Assembly (NCBI GenBank): GCA_958446835.1
Contig: CAUCXT010000005.1
Span: 1-64,000 of the forward strand
Length of the DNA: 64,000 nucleotides
Direction of reading: 5' to 3'
Origin: an uncultured Eubacterium sp.
Lineage (GTDB): Bacteria > Bacillota > Clostridia > Lachnospirales > Lachnospiraceae
Under the pieces are notes generated by a model, which was given only the letters and a program-made list of their open reading frames with translations, made no database searches and was not told where the DNA came from. Numbering within the stretch: position 1 is the stretch's first letter; every line of letters begins with the position of its first letter. Shown here piece by piece: positions 1 to 8,930 of this stretch. The position numbers and the translations under genes are program-made.

Positions 1-1
1 A

Positions 2-385
2 GAGTCGAGAGCGTACTTTAAGGTGTATGATGGCGTGTATGATATGCTTGGGGAGCTTAACAGGCAGGGAGTGAAGGTATGGCTTTTGTCCAATGCACAG
101 GCAATATTCACAATGCCGGAGCTTGAGCAGCTTGGTCTTGTAAGGTATTTTGACGGAATAGCTATATCATCGGATGCAGGCTTTAAGAAACCGGATGCGG
201 AATTTGCAGCTTATCTGTTTGCAAAGTATCCTGAGGCTGATATTACACCGGAGAAATGTCTTATGGTGGGAAATGAGTATGGTTCTGATGGGAAGGTGGC
301 TGAGAATGCAGGAATGAACTTCCTGTATGTGATAAGCAACCTTACCCCGGAGATGGAGAAAATCAAGTATCAAGCACAGCAATAA
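2..385 (+). CDS. HAD-superfamily hydrolase, C-terminal part (5' end outside window)
   Basis: The reading frame is open to the window edge (ESRAYFK before the GTG at 23), so the gene begins upstream and only its last 127 residues are seen. Three HAD motifs are visible in order: motif II as LLSNAQ, the conserved lysine of motif III in FKKPD, and motif IV as GNEYGSD. The Asp nucleophile motif (DxDxT) would lie in the missing part. The family transfers phosphoryl groups from small phosphorylated metabolites, and the substrate cannot be told from sequence. The GTG at 23 has no convincing ribosome site and falls inside the fold, so I treat it as an internal valine. Confidence 0.85.
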   Translation, partial: ESRAYFKVYDGVYDMLGELNRQGVKVWLLSNAQAIFTMPELEQLGLVRYFDGIAISSDAGFKKPDAEFAAYLFAKYPEADITPEKCLMVGNEYGSDGKVAENAGMNFLYVISNLTPEMEKIKYQAQQ

Positions 386-413
386 TATATCGCTATAGAC
401 CGCAATAAAGAGT

Positions 414-475
414 TATTGGGTGCCAAGGAAGGCAGCAGCCGGCAGGCAGCAGTCGTCCGGACACCCAATAGTTTT
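414..475 (+). terminator. possible terminator after the HAD gene
   Basis: TATTGGGTG (414-422) pairs with CACCCAATA (462-470) and is followed by four T. The 39-nt loop holds a direct repeat GGCAGCAG. The long loop lowers confidence. The rest of the gap up to 567 shows nothing else clear. Confidence 0.45.
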
Positions 476-567
476 ATGCAGCTTTAATATATTTATATAT
501 CCACGCAGCTTTATATATCTATGTACTATGTACTATGTAGCTTGATATGCTTAAGCTTTATACCATA

Positions 568-930
568 TTATTGCTTTTCAGCCTCAATTTCATGCGCGTA
601 CTCATCAAATATATAATCTAACACCGGTGCCATTCCGACGAATTCACAGCCGTACAGATAGTGCGTCTCTTCTCCGTCCATGAGCTGGCTGCGCACAATC
701 TTTACGACGCAGTAGAGCTTGTCATCCTGATGACCGAGCTGCAGGTCGGCATTAAAATAGTATCCTATAGGAAGAAAATCGTCGGAGATGAATCCGATAC
801 CGCCCTTGGACACATCGGTTATCGTGATGGGAGAATTGATTTTTATGGAATCATTGTCCTGCTTAAAGAGTGATGAGATGTGAAGCTCCATCTTAGCTTC
901 CAATCTTGGATCTTTTCTTTTTTCTAACAT
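568..930 (-). CDS. PilZ-domain protein (c-di-GMP receptor)
   Basis: This 120-residue single-domain protein has both halves of the c-di-GMP binding signature: RKDPR (R5xxxR9) near the N-terminus and DVSKGG (residues 39-44) on the first strand. PilZ proteins bind cyclic di-GMP and pass the signal to motility, polysaccharide or transcription machinery. Nothing else is fused to it, so its partner is unknown. A GGAGG lies six bases before the ATG. It is transcribed against both neighbours. The tandem-HD protein at 21472 may belong to the same signalling network; that link is inference. Confidence 0.85.
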   Translation of the reverse strand: MLEKRKDPRLEAKMELHISSLFKQDNDSIKINSPITITDVSKGGIGFISDDFLPIGYYFNADLQLGHQDDKLYCVVKIVRSQLMDGEETHYLYGCEFVGMAPVLDYIFDEYAHEIEAEKQ

Positions 931-1010
931 GTATGCCCTCCGTTAAATAAAATTTTTAAAATGCCATTGAAAAGGCTGCATTTTGAACCTGCATGGTTAT
1001 ATTTGTTCAG

Positions 1011-1038
1011 TTGTTGACAATTATATATAAATTATAAT
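1011..1038 (+). promoter_or_regulatory. possible purC promoter
   Basis: TTGTTG (1011-1016), a 16-bp spacer and TATAAT (1033-1038) lie upstream of purC. An overlapping TTGACA (1014-1019) is too close to the -10. The implied leader is about 135 nt and includes a weak GGCAGG/CCTGTCC hairpin. I could not match it to a known purine riboswitch. Confidence 0.35.
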
Positions 1039-1181
1039 CCAATATTGTGAAAAAATGAAGCAAAATCTAAGTTGATTTCTGTATGCCTATGCTTTATACT
1101 AAAAAACGTATATCAGGCAGGAGCGTGAAAATAACACCTGTCCACACATATTGCCCGGGGAGGGCGGAAAAGAGGATAAAG

Positions 1182-2057
1182 ATGGAAGAATTCAAGTTAT
1201 TATACGAAGGAAAAGTCAGAGAGGTATATGATATCGGCGAGAACCTTGTCATTGCGGCAACAGACAGAATTTCAGCTTTTGACCACATTTTAAAGAACAA
1301 GATTACAGCTAAGGGTGCCATTCTGACACAGATGTCGAAGTTTTGGTTTGATTACACGAAAGATGTTGTACCTAATCATATGATTACAGTTGACAATAAT
1401 GATATGCCTGAGTTTTTCCATGATGAGCGTTTTTATAAGAGAGCTATGATGTGTAAGAAGCTCACAATGCTCCCTATAGAGTGTATTGTGCGTGGATATA
1501 TCACGGGAAGCGGCTGGGAGAGCTATAAGAAGAACGGAACTGTATGTGGAATTAAGCTTCCTGAGGGACTCAAGGAATCACAGAAGCTCCCTGAGCCAAT
1601 CTACACACCTAGCACCAAGGCAGAGATAGGTGACCATGATGAGAATATCTCATATGAAAGAAGTATAGAAGTACTTGAGAAGAAGTTCCCGGGAAAGGGT
1701 CTTGAGTATGCTGCAAAGATTAAGGACTGCACAATCGCACTCTACAAGAAGTGCGCAGAGTATGCACTCAGCAAGGGCATTATCATTGCTGATACCAAGT
1801 TCGAGTTCGGTCTTGATGAGAATGGTGAGGTTGTAATCGGTGATGAGATGCTTACACCGGACAGCTCACGTTTCTGGCCGCTTGAGGGCTATGAGGCAGG
1901 CAAGGGACAGCCGTCATTTGACAAGCAGTATGTAAGAGACTGGTTAAAGGCTAACCCGGACAGCGATTATCTTCTCCCTGAGGAGGTTGTCACAAAGACT
2001 GTTGATAAGTATAAGGAAGCATATCTTCTTCTTACAGGCAGGGAATTTACACTGTAG
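1182..2057 (+). CDS. purC: phosphoribosylaminoimidazole-succinocarboxamide synthase (SAICAR synthetase)
   Basis: The enzyme joins CAIR and aspartate with ATP in de novo purine synthesis. The 291-residue product has the N-terminal phosphate loop EGKVREVYD, the family block IECIVRGYITGSGW and the second signature IIADTKFEFG. Length fits the short bacterial form. The frame can be read from an ATG at 1083, but the extra 33 residues are not family-like, and an AGAGGA site precedes the ATG at 1182, so that start is chosen. It is the first gene of a purC-purF-purB cluster read in one direction. Step order in the pathway is PurF first, then PurC, then PurB. Confidence 0.95.
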   Translation: MEEFKLLYEGKVREVYDIGENLVIAATDRISAFDHILKNKITAKGAILTQMSKFWFDYTKDVVPNHMITVDNNDMPEFFHDERFYKRAMMCKKLTMLPIECIVRGYITGSGWESYKKNGTVCGIKLPEGLKESQKLPEPIYTPSTKAEIGDHDENISYERSIEVLEKKFPGKGLEYAAKIKDCTIALYKKCAEYALSKGIIIADTKFEFGLDENGEVVIGDEMLTPDSSRFWPLEGYEAGKGQPSFDKQYVRDWLKANPDSDYLLPEEVVTKTVDKYKEAYLLLTGREFTL

Positions 2058-2098
2058 TCTATTGAAATGTAAGTCAAACTTAATAATGCGGAGCTAAT

Positions 2099-3550
2099 AT
2101 GGGACAGAAAATGAATAATATATCGGACAGCTACTATGATGAGGATGGGGTTCACGAGGAGTGTGGAGTTTTCGGCGTATATGATTTAGATGGCGGGGAT
2201 GTAGCCTCAACCATATACTATGGATTGTTTGCACTTCAGCATAGAGGACAGGAGAGCTGCGGTATTGCTGTAAGTGATACCAACGGACCGAAGGGAAAGG
2301 TACTCTCACACAAGGATATGGGGCTTGTGAATGAGGTGTTCACACCTGAGGATCTGGAAAAGCTCAAGGGCAATATCGGAGTCGGACATGTGCGCTATTC
2401 AACAGCGGGAAGTTCGACAAGAGAGAATGCTCAGCCACTTGTTCTCAATTATGTCAAGGGTACACTTGCAATGGCTCATAACGGTAATCTTATCAATGCT
2501 GTTGATTTGAGGGAGGAGCTTTCGTATACCGGAGCTATTTTCCAGACTACAATCGATTCGGAGGTTATAGCTTATCATATAGCAAGAGAACGACTCAACA
2601 CGACGAGCGTTGAGAAGGCAGTTGCAAGTGCAATGAAGAAGATTGTGGGAGCTTACTCACTTATTGTCCTGAGTCCACGAAAGATGATTGGTGCAAGAGA
2701 TCCTTTTGGTTTTAAGCCTCTTTGCATTGGAAAAAGAGATAATACCTATGTGATGTCATCTGAGACATGTGCACTTGATGCGGTAGGAGCGGAATTTGTG
2801 AGGGATGTACTTCCGGGCGAGATAGTGACAATCACAGCGGACGGACGCATTGAGTCCGACACCTCCATGTGTCAGCCTGTACATAAGAAATGTATTTTTG
2901 AGTACATTTATTTTGCAAGACCGGACAGTCATATTGATGGCATAAGTGTGTACATGTCCAGAATTATGGCGGGAAGACTTCTCGCAAAATCCCATCCGGT
3001 TGATGCGGATCTTGTTGTCGGTGTACCTGAATCAGGAAATGTTGCAGCCATGGGCTACGCTTTAGAGTCCGGAATCCCTTATGGAATGGCATTTATCAAG
3101 AACAGCTATGTGGGACGTACCTTCATCAAGCCTAAGCAGGCACAGCGCGAGAGCAGTGTAAAGATTAAACTCAATGTGCTTACTGAGGCGGTTAAGGGCA
3201 AGCGCGTCATTATGATAGATGATTCCATAGTAAGAGGAACCACCAGTGCAAGAATCGTCAAGATGTTAAAGGATGCGGGTGCAAAGGAAGTGCATGTAAG
3301 AATATCTTCACCACCATTTTTGTACCCATGCTATTTCGGAACGGATATTCCATCGAGTGACCAGCTTATAGCGAGCACACACACTGTTGACCAGATATGC
3401 GAGTACATAGGTGCCGATTCGCTTGGCTACATAGATGTGAATGACTTAAAGCATATGGTTGAGGAAAAATGTGACTTCTGCGACGCATGTTTTACCGGAA
3501 ACTATCCTATAGCACCACCGGATAAGGACATCCGCGGTGAACATGAATAG
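2099..3550 (+). CDS. purF: amidophosphoribosyltransferase
   Basis: PurF makes phosphoribosylamine from PRPP and glutamine, the committed step of purine synthesis. The 483-residue protein has a 21-residue propeptide followed by Cys22 (EECGVFG), the N-terminal nucleophile of the glutaminase domain. The PRPP loop VIMIDDSIVRGTTS sits near residue 370. Cysteines in KKCIFEY, YPCYFG and the C-terminal CDFCDAC match the [4Fe-4S]-bearing Bacillus type, which makes the enzyme oxygen-sensitive. GGAG lies shortly before the start. It follows purC by 41 bp and is probably cotranscribed. Confidence 0.96.
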   Translation: MGQKMNNISDSYYDEDGVHEECGVFGVYDLDGGDVASTIYYGLFALQHRGQESCGIAVSDTNGPKGKVLSHKDMGLVNEVFTPEDLEKLKGNIGVGHVRYSTAGSSTRENAQPLVLNYVKGTLAMAHNGNLINAVDLREELSYTGAIFQTTIDSEVIAYHIARERLNTTSVEKAVASAMKKIVGAYSLIVLSPRKMIGARDPFGFKPLCIGKRDNTYVMSSETCALDAVGAEFVRDVLPGEIVTITADGRIESDTSMCQPVHKKCIFEYIYFARPDSHIDGISVYMSRIMAGRLLAKSHPVDADLVVGVPESGNVAAMGYALESGIPYGMAFIKNSYVGRTFIKPKQAQRESSVKIKLNVLTEAVKGKRVIMIDDSIVRGTTSARIVKMLKDAGAKEVHVRISSPPFLYPCYFGTDIPSSDQLIASTHTVDQICEYIGADSLGYIDVNDLKHMVEEKCDFCDACFTGNYPIAPPDKDIRGEHE

Positions 3551-3616
3551 TGTTTTAAGGCCAAAAATAATAGATAATTGTAATATGATAATTAAATCAG
3601 ATAGGAGAATACACGA

Positions 3617-5050
3617 ATGAGCACAGACCGTTATCAGACCCCACTCGCTGAGAGATACGCGAGCAAGGAGATGCAGTATATTTTTTCACCGGACAAGAAA
3701 TTCCGTACTTGGAGAAAGCTCTGGATTGCACTTGCAGAGACAGAGAAGGAGCTTGGTCTTGATATCACCGACGAGCAGATAGAGGAGCTTAAGGCTCATC
3801 AGGATGACATCAATTATGATGTTGCAAGGGAGAGAGAGAAGCTTGTAAGACATGATGTTATGTCGCATGTGTATGCTTACGGTGTCCAGTGCCCTAAGGC
3901 TAAGGGAATCATCCACCTTGGAGCTACAAGCTGTTATGTCGGAGACAATACAGACCTTATTGTTATGACAGAGGCTCTCAAGCTTGTGAGAAAGAAGCTT
4001 GTGAATGTTATGGCTGAACTCGCAAGGTTTGCTGATAAGTACAAGGCACTCCCTACACTTGCATTTACACATTTTCAGCCGGCACAGCCTACTACGGTGG
4101 GAAAGAGAGCGACACTTTGGCTTATGGAATTGAAGCTTGACCTTGATGACCTTGACTATCTCATCGGCTCTATGAGACTTTTAGGTTCTAAGGGTACAAC
4201 AGGTACACAGGCAAGCTTCCTTGAACTTTTTGATGGGGACCATGACAGAATCCGCAAGCTTGATAAGATGATTGCAAATAAGATGGGCTTTGAGGACGTA
4301 TATCCTGTATCGGGGCAGACTTATTCGCGTAAGGTTGACACAAGAGTTGTCAATGTTCTTGCAGGTATTGCAGCCAGTGCACATAAGTTCTCCAATGATA
4401 TAAGGCTTTTACAGCACTTAAAGGAGATTGAGGAGCCGTTTGAGAAGAACCAGATAGGTTCATCTGCTATGGCATACAAGAGAAATCCTATGAGAAGTGA
4501 GAGAATAGCCTCCCTTGCCAACTTCGTTATGGCTGATGCGATGAATCCTGCGATCACATCCGCTACACAGTGGTTTGAGAGAACACTTGACGATTCTGCC
4601 AACAAGAGAATGTCCGTGCCGGAAGCATTCCTTGCTGTGGATGGTATCTTAGACTTATACATGAATGTTGTTGACGGACTTGTAGTGTATGAGAAGGTTA
4701 TTGAGAAGCATATCATGGCAGAGCTTCCTTTCATGGCTACCGAGAACATTATGATGGATGCCGTAAAGGCAGGCGGCGACCGTCAGGAGCTTCATGAGAA
4801 GATAAGAACACTTTCTATGGAAGCAGGACGCAATGTCAAGGAGAGAGGTCTTGACAATAATCTTCTTGAGCTTATCGCCGCAGACCCTGCGTTTAATCTT
4901 TCTCTTGATGACCTCAAGAAGTCCATGGATCCGTCTAAGTATACAGGACGTGCCAAGGAGCAGGTTGATGAATTCTTAAATGAAGTTATAAACCCGGTAC
5001 TTGAAGCCAGCAAGGATGAGCTTGGCATGACAGCGCAGATTAACGTATAA
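3617..5050 (+). CDS. purB: adenylosuccinate lyase
   Basis: PurB cleaves fumarate from SAICAR and from adenylosuccinate, so it serves both IMP synthesis and the AMP branch. The 477-residue product carries the fumarase/lyase signature SSAMAYKRNPMRSE (about residues 281-294), the GATSCYVGDNTD block near residue 100 and the THFQPAQPTTVG block near residue 150 that holds the catalytic histidine. An AGGAG site precedes the ATG. It is the last gene of the cluster and is followed by a clear terminator. The other AMP-branch enzyme, PurA, is encoded separately at 13181. Confidence 0.96.
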   Translation: MSTDRYQTPLAERYASKEMQYIFSPDKKFRTWRKLWIALAETEKELGLDITDEQIEELKAHQDDINYDVAREREKLVRHDVMSHVYAYGVQCPKAKGIIHLGATSCYVGDNTDLIVMTEALKLVRKKLVNVMAELARFADKYKALPTLAFTHFQPAQPTTVGKRATLWLMELKLDLDDLDYLIGSMRLLGSKGTTGTQASFLELFDGDHDRIRKLDKMIANKMGFEDVYPVSGQTYSRKVDTRVVNVLAGIAASAHKFSNDIRLLQHLKEIEEPFEKNQIGSSAMAYKRNPMRSERIASLANFVMADAMNPAITSATQWFERTLDDSANKRMSVPEAFLAVDGILDLYMNVVDGLVVYEKVIEKHIMAELPFMATENIMMDAVKAGGDRQELHEKIRTLSMEAGRNVKERGLDNNLLELIAADPAFNLSLDDLKKSMDPSKYTGRAKEQVDEFLNEVINPVLEASKDELGMTAQINV

Positions 5051-5108
5051 TATTGATATTAAGTATTGAGACTGCAATACAATAAAATATTGGGAATAAT
5101 TTTGGGAC

Positions 5109-5145
5109 AAATGCCGTACTATGTAATGTGGTGCGGCATTTTTTT
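5109..5145 (+). terminator. rho-independent terminator of the purC-purF-purB cluster
   Basis: AAATGCCG (5109-5116) pairs with CGGCATTT (5134-5141) and the T-run continues to 5145. The stretch from here to the next promoter is AT-rich and shows no gene. Confidence 0.85.
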
Positions 5146-5325
5146 ATATCTATATAGGAGATTTAATGAAAGAATAATGTAAAATCCTATGTAATTCTGC
5201 TAAAACGTATTAGTGAAAATGCACAAAAAATATGCAAAAATAACTCTAAACTTAATGATTTAAGCATTGAGTGAAATAAAAGAGAAAGAAAATATACAAA
5301 TTTACTAAAAATTTTCAAAAAACTA

Positions 5326-5354
5326 TTGATTTTATATTCAAAATGATGTACTAT
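5326..5354 (+). promoter_or_regulatory. promoter of the LacI-type regulator, with possible operator
   Basis: TTGATT (5326-5331), a 17-bp spacer and TACTAT (5349-5354). Directly downstream, GCGAAAACGATTAAG (from 5361) resembles half of a LacI-family operator around a central CG, where binding would block initiation. The operator is inference from position. Confidence 0.5.
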
Positions 5355-5440
5355 AAACATGCGAAAACGATTAAGTGATGCGGGCACCGATGAGATTGCC
5401 AATGCAATCCTACATACCAATTCGGGAAGGCGGTGACGGA

Positions 5441-6466
5441 ATGATATCCGTAAAGGACATAGCGAATGCATGTAATGTATCTGTTGCAACAGTGAGTAAG
5501 GCGCTCAATGGTTACAGCGATATAAGTGAAGAGACTAAGACCATGATTAAGGCTAAGGCTGCTGAGCTTGGATACATACCTAACATGGCTGCGGTTGCAC
5601 TTAAGACTAACAGAACCTATAACATAGGTATTCTGTTTGTAGATGCGGCTAACACGGGTCTTACACATGAGTATTTTGCGAGGGTTCTTGAGGGAATCAG
5701 GTCTCAGGCAGAGATCCTGGGATACAGTATTACGTTTATAACGAATAGGATTGGCGGAAGGAAGATTACATATAGTGAGTTCTGTCGGATACGACAGTTT
5801 GACGGAGTGATAATAGCCTGTATAGATTATAGTGATCCTCAGGTTATCGAGCTTGTCAACAGCGGAATACCGATAGTGACTATAGACCATATCTTCAATG
5901 ATACTATATCGGTGATGTCGGACAATGTAAAGGGTATGAAGGATCTTGTAGAATATCTGTACTCAATGGGACACAGGAGGATTGCATTCATTCACGGAGA
6001 TGACAGCTCGGTTACGAGAGACAGAGTGACGAGCTTTTACAGAACAATGGAGCAGCTTGGACTTGATGTCTGTAAGGAGTATGTGTGCGAATGCAGATAC
6101 CATGACACAGCAGGTGCAGTTAAATGTACAAGGAAGCTGCTTCAACTGAAAGAGCGGCCTACCTGTATCATGTATCCGGATGACATCACAGCGATAAGCG
6201 GTGCGAACATCATCAAGAGCCACGGTCTTAGCCTACCTGGTGATATATCAGTCACCGGTTATGACGGAATAAGATATTCTGTCATATACGAGCCGCAGAT
6301 TACGACACTGCAGCAGGCCGGGGATGGGATGGGCAGGGAAGCTGCCTCATGCTTAATCGATTTAATCAGAAAACCGAAAACCACACTTAAGAAAAGCTAT
6401 GTGATTGAGGGAAAGGTTCTGACGGGAGGGTCAGTAAGTAACCTTAATGCAACTATCGTTCAGTAG
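5441..6466 (+). CDS. LacI-family transcriptional regulator
   Basis: The first 50 residues are a typical LacI headpiece: an HTH reading VKDIANACNVSVATVSKALN, then a hinge helix region ending ELGYIPN. The remaining 290 residues follow the periplasmic-binding-protein fold that senses a sugar. Starts upstream at 5375 are possible in frame, but the HTH normally begins right at the N-terminus, and the ATG at 5441 does this with AAGG about ten bases before it. It sits directly before a carbohydrate importer in the same direction, so it probably controls that operon and itself. The ligand is unknown. Confidence 0.9.
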   Translation: MISVKDIANACNVSVATVSKALNGYSDISEETKTMIKAKAAELGYIPNMAAVALKTNRTYNIGILFVDAANTGLTHEYFARVLEGIRSQAEILGYSITFITNRIGGRKITYSEFCRIRQFDGVIIACIDYSDPQVIELVNSGIPIVTIDHIFNDTISVMSDNVKGMKDLVEYLYSMGHRRIAFIHGDDSSVTRDRVTSFYRTMEQLGLDVCKEYVCECRYHDTAGAVKCTRKLLQLKERPTCIMYPDDITAISGANIIKSHGLSLPGDISVTGYDGIRYSVIYEPQITTLQQAGDGMGREAASCLIDLIRKPKTTLKKSYVIEGKVLTGGSVSNLNATIVQ

Positions 6467-6482
6467 AAATATATTTTCTACG

Positions 6483-6510
6483 CATTTGCCGGGGTGGCAG
6501 GCAATGTTTT
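6483..6510 (+). terminator. weak hairpin between regulator and binding-protein gene
   Basis: CATTTGCC (6483-6490) pairs with GGCAATG (6500-6506), with one bulged T, and is followed by TTTT. It may weaken read-through from the regulator gene or act as an attenuator. Confidence 0.35.
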
Positions 6511-6533
6511 AGCCGGAGAAATGGAGGAAGAAT

Positions 6534-7886
6534 ATGAGAAAATTCAAAAAGTTTGCGGCGACAATGTTAGTAGGTTTGATGGCGACAACAGCTCTTGCAG
6601 GATGCTCTAAGAGCAACAATGCAGCATCGGGAAATACTGATGGAAAGGAAGGCTCTGTACTTAACATTTATGTATGGAATGAAGAGTTTAAGAGCAGGGT
6701 TACAGATCACTACCCTGGATATGAGAAGACAGATGATTCCACAGGTAAGATTGGTGATGTTACAGTTAAGTGGCATACAACACCTAATGAGAACAATGCA
6801 TATCAGAACAATCTTGATGAAGCACTTCTTAAGCAGAAGGATGCGGCAGCTGATGATAAGATTGATATATTCCTTGTAGAGGCAGATTACGCACTTAAGT
6901 ATGTAGATACAGACTATACAATGCCAATCAAGGATTTAGGTATAACGGACAGCGAAATAGCTGACCAGTATAAGTATACACAGGATATCGTGACAGATTC
7001 CAAGGGCGTTTTAAAGGGTCTTTCATGGCAGGGCTGCCCTGGTGTACTTATTTACAACAGAGATATTGCCAAGGAAGTTTTAGGAACAGATGATCCTGCA
7101 GAGGTTCAGAAGAGCGTATCCGATTGGTCAACATTTGAGAAGACAGCTAAGACTATGAAGGATAGCGGATACTTCATGGTATCAGGTTTTGATGATACAT
7201 TCAGAGTTTTCTCCAACAATGTATCAAGTCCATGGGTAGTTGATGGCAAGATTGTAATTGATGACAACATTATGAACTGGGTTTCCCAGACAAAGACATT
7301 CACAGACAATGGCTACAACAACCAGTCATCACTCTGGGATGACAACTGGAGCAAGGGATTCTATCCTGAAGGAAAGGTATTCTGCTACTTTGGACCGGCG
7401 TGGTTCGTTGACTTCTCCATGAACGTATCTGATGCAGCTAGTATCGCAGCTAACGGTGGCTGGGCAGCAACTGAGGGCCCTCAGGGCTTCTTCTGGGGCG
7501 GTACTTGGATCTGTGCAGCACAGGGAACAGATAACCCAACACTTGTAGCAGATATTATGAGACAGCTCACAACCAACAAGGATGTCATGACAGAGATCGT
7601 TAAGAAGGACAATGACTTCGTTAATAATAAGCCTGCTATGGAGGCTATGGCAGCAGATACAACATACCAGAGCAAGGTTCTCGGCGGACAGAATCCACTT
7701 GCTATGTTCTGCGCAGGTGCAGAGAAGATTGACCTTAGCAACCTCTCATCCTACGATCAGGGCTGTAATGAGGAGTTCCAGAAGGCTATGAAGGATTACT
7801 TTACAGGCAATGCTACACTTGATGAGGCACTTGCAACATTCAAGAAGAACATTGTTGTTAAGTATCCTAACCTTAAGGCTGAATAA
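6534..7886 (+). CDS. sugar ABC transporter substrate-binding lipoprotein (family 1)
   Basis: A basic N-terminus, a hydrophobic stretch and the lipobox LAGC at about residues 21-24 mark a lipoprotein held on the outer face of the membrane. The 450-residue body has the family-1 extracellular binding-protein look, with an aromatic-rich cleft region (for example FFWGGTWICAA) typical of carbohydrate binders. A strong GGAGG lies before the start. It is followed by two MalF/MalG-like permeases, so it delivers a mono- or oligosaccharide to them. The sugar cannot be deduced. Codon use is highly regular, as in well-expressed genes. Confidence 0.9.
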   Translation: MRKFKKFAATMLVGLMATTALAGCSKSNNAASGNTDGKEGSVLNIYVWNEEFKSRVTDHYPGYEKTDDSTGKIGDVTVKWHTTPNENNAYQNNLDEALLKQKDAAADDKIDIFLVEADYALKYVDTDYTMPIKDLGITDSEIADQYKYTQDIVTDSKGVLKGLSWQGCPGVLIYNRDIAKEVLGTDDPAEVQKSVSDWSTFEKTAKTMKDSGYFMVSGFDDTFRVFSNNVSSPWVVDGKIVIDDNIMNWVSQTKTFTDNGYNNQSSLWDDNWSKGFYPEGKVFCYFGPAWFVDFSMNVSDAASIAANGGWAATEGPQGFFWGGTWICAAQGTDNPTLVADIMRQLTTNKDVMTEIVKKDNDFVNNKPAMEAMAADTTYQSKVLGGQNPLAMFCAGAEKIDLSNLSSYDQGCNEEFQKAMKDYFTGNATLDEALATFKKNIVVKYPNLKAE

Positions 7887-7917
7887 TTGACCTTTATGAA
7901 ACTTAAAATGTAAGTAC

Positions 7918-7953
7918 AACATGCCTGCTCTATATGGGGCAGGCATGTTTTGA
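7918..7953 (+). terminator. hairpin between binding-protein and permease genes
   Basis: An 11-bp perfect stem, AACATGCCTGC (7918-7928) with GCAGGCATGTT (7939-7949), is followed by only a short T run. Its place suggests partial termination or 3'-end protection that keeps the binding protein more abundant than the permeases. Confidence 0.7.
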
Positions 7954-7999
7954 CTAAAAATAGGGTGGAATTGTTTCGCAGGTGAGGAGTGATGATTGT

Positions 8000-8920
8000 A
8001 TGAAAAAAACCGAAGGCAGGAGCAAGATAGTAAGGTACAATAAATGGGGATATATCTTCCTCATCCCTTTTGTACTTGTGTATGTGATTTTTCAGTTGAT
8101 TCCATTAGTCAGTACGATTTATAACAGCTTTTTTGAGAACTACAGGGTAGGTCTCATGCAGGTGGGACCGACATGGGTTGGACTTGATAACTATAAAACG
8201 ATTTTTTCGGATGTCAGTCTTTTGAAGTATACGGCAAACACACTTATCATGTGGGTTATAGGCTTCATACCGCAGATTATAGTATCACTTCTTTTAGGAC
8301 AGTGGTTTTCCGATGTGAGATTGAAGCTGAAGGGAAGCAGATTCTTTAAGACGGTTATATACCTTCCTAACCTGATTATGGCCTCTGCGTTCTCAATGTT
8401 GTTTTTTGCATTGTTCTCAGATGTCGGACCAATCAACGCAATTCTTATCAAGATGGGAATTGCCACTCAGGAAAATCCTGTGAGATTTTTCTCTAATGTA
8501 TGGGCTACAAGAGGCCTGGTTGGTTTTATGAACTTCCTCATGTGGTTCGGAAATACGACTATTATTCTCATGGCAGGAATTATGGGCATTGACACCTCGC
8601 TGTTTGAGGCGGCGGAGGTAGATGGCGCAAGTTCATGGCAGAGATTCTACAGGATAACGCTTCCTCTTCTTAAGCCTATCCTTATATATGTAATTATTAC
8701 CTCTATGATCGGTGGTATTCAGATGTTCGATGTGCCTCAGATTCTTACTAATGGTTCCGGTGCACCTGCTGAATCAACAAAGACGCTTATTATGTATCTA
8801 AATCAGCATCTGTACAGTAAGAATTATGGACTTGGCGGAGCACTTTCTGTATTCCTGTTTATTATAACAGCTATACTGAGTCTCATAATATATTCTGTAA
8901 TGTATCGCAAGAAGGATTAG
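8000..8920 (+). CDS. sugar ABC transporter permease (MalF-like)
   Basis: This 306-residue inner-membrane protein has about six transmembrane helices. The EAA loop, EAAEVDGASSWQRFYRITLP, is near residue 211; it docks on the ATPase. A GTG at 7982 could extend the frame, but AGGAG at 7985-7989 lies at proper distance from the ATG at 8000, which also gives the usual short basic N-terminus (MKKTEGRSK). It pairs with the next permease to form the channel. No ATPase gene is in the operon, so a shared MsmK/MalK-type ATPase encoded elsewhere is expected. Confidence 0.9.
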   Translation: MKKTEGRSKIVRYNKWGYIFLIPFVLVYVIFQLIPLVSTIYNSFFENYRVGLMQVGPTWVGLDNYKTIFSDVSLLKYTANTLIMWVIGFIPQIIVSLLLGQWFSDVRLKLKGSRFFKTVIYLPNLIMASAFSMLFFALFSDVGPINAILIKMGIATQENPVRFFSNVWATRGLVGFMNFLMWFGNTTIILMAGIMGIDTSLFEAAEVDGASSWQRFYRITLPLLKPILIYVIITSMIGGIQMFDVPQILTNGSGAPAESTKTLIMYLNQHLYSKNYGLGGALSVFLFIITAILSLIIYSVMYRKKD

Positions 8921-8930
8921 AAGGGGATGT

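Noticed and set aside
1045..1181. Purine or PRPP riboswitch before purC
   Set aside because: The leader is long enough and has a weak hairpin, but I could not find the conserved core of a purine, PRPP or ppGpp aptamer.
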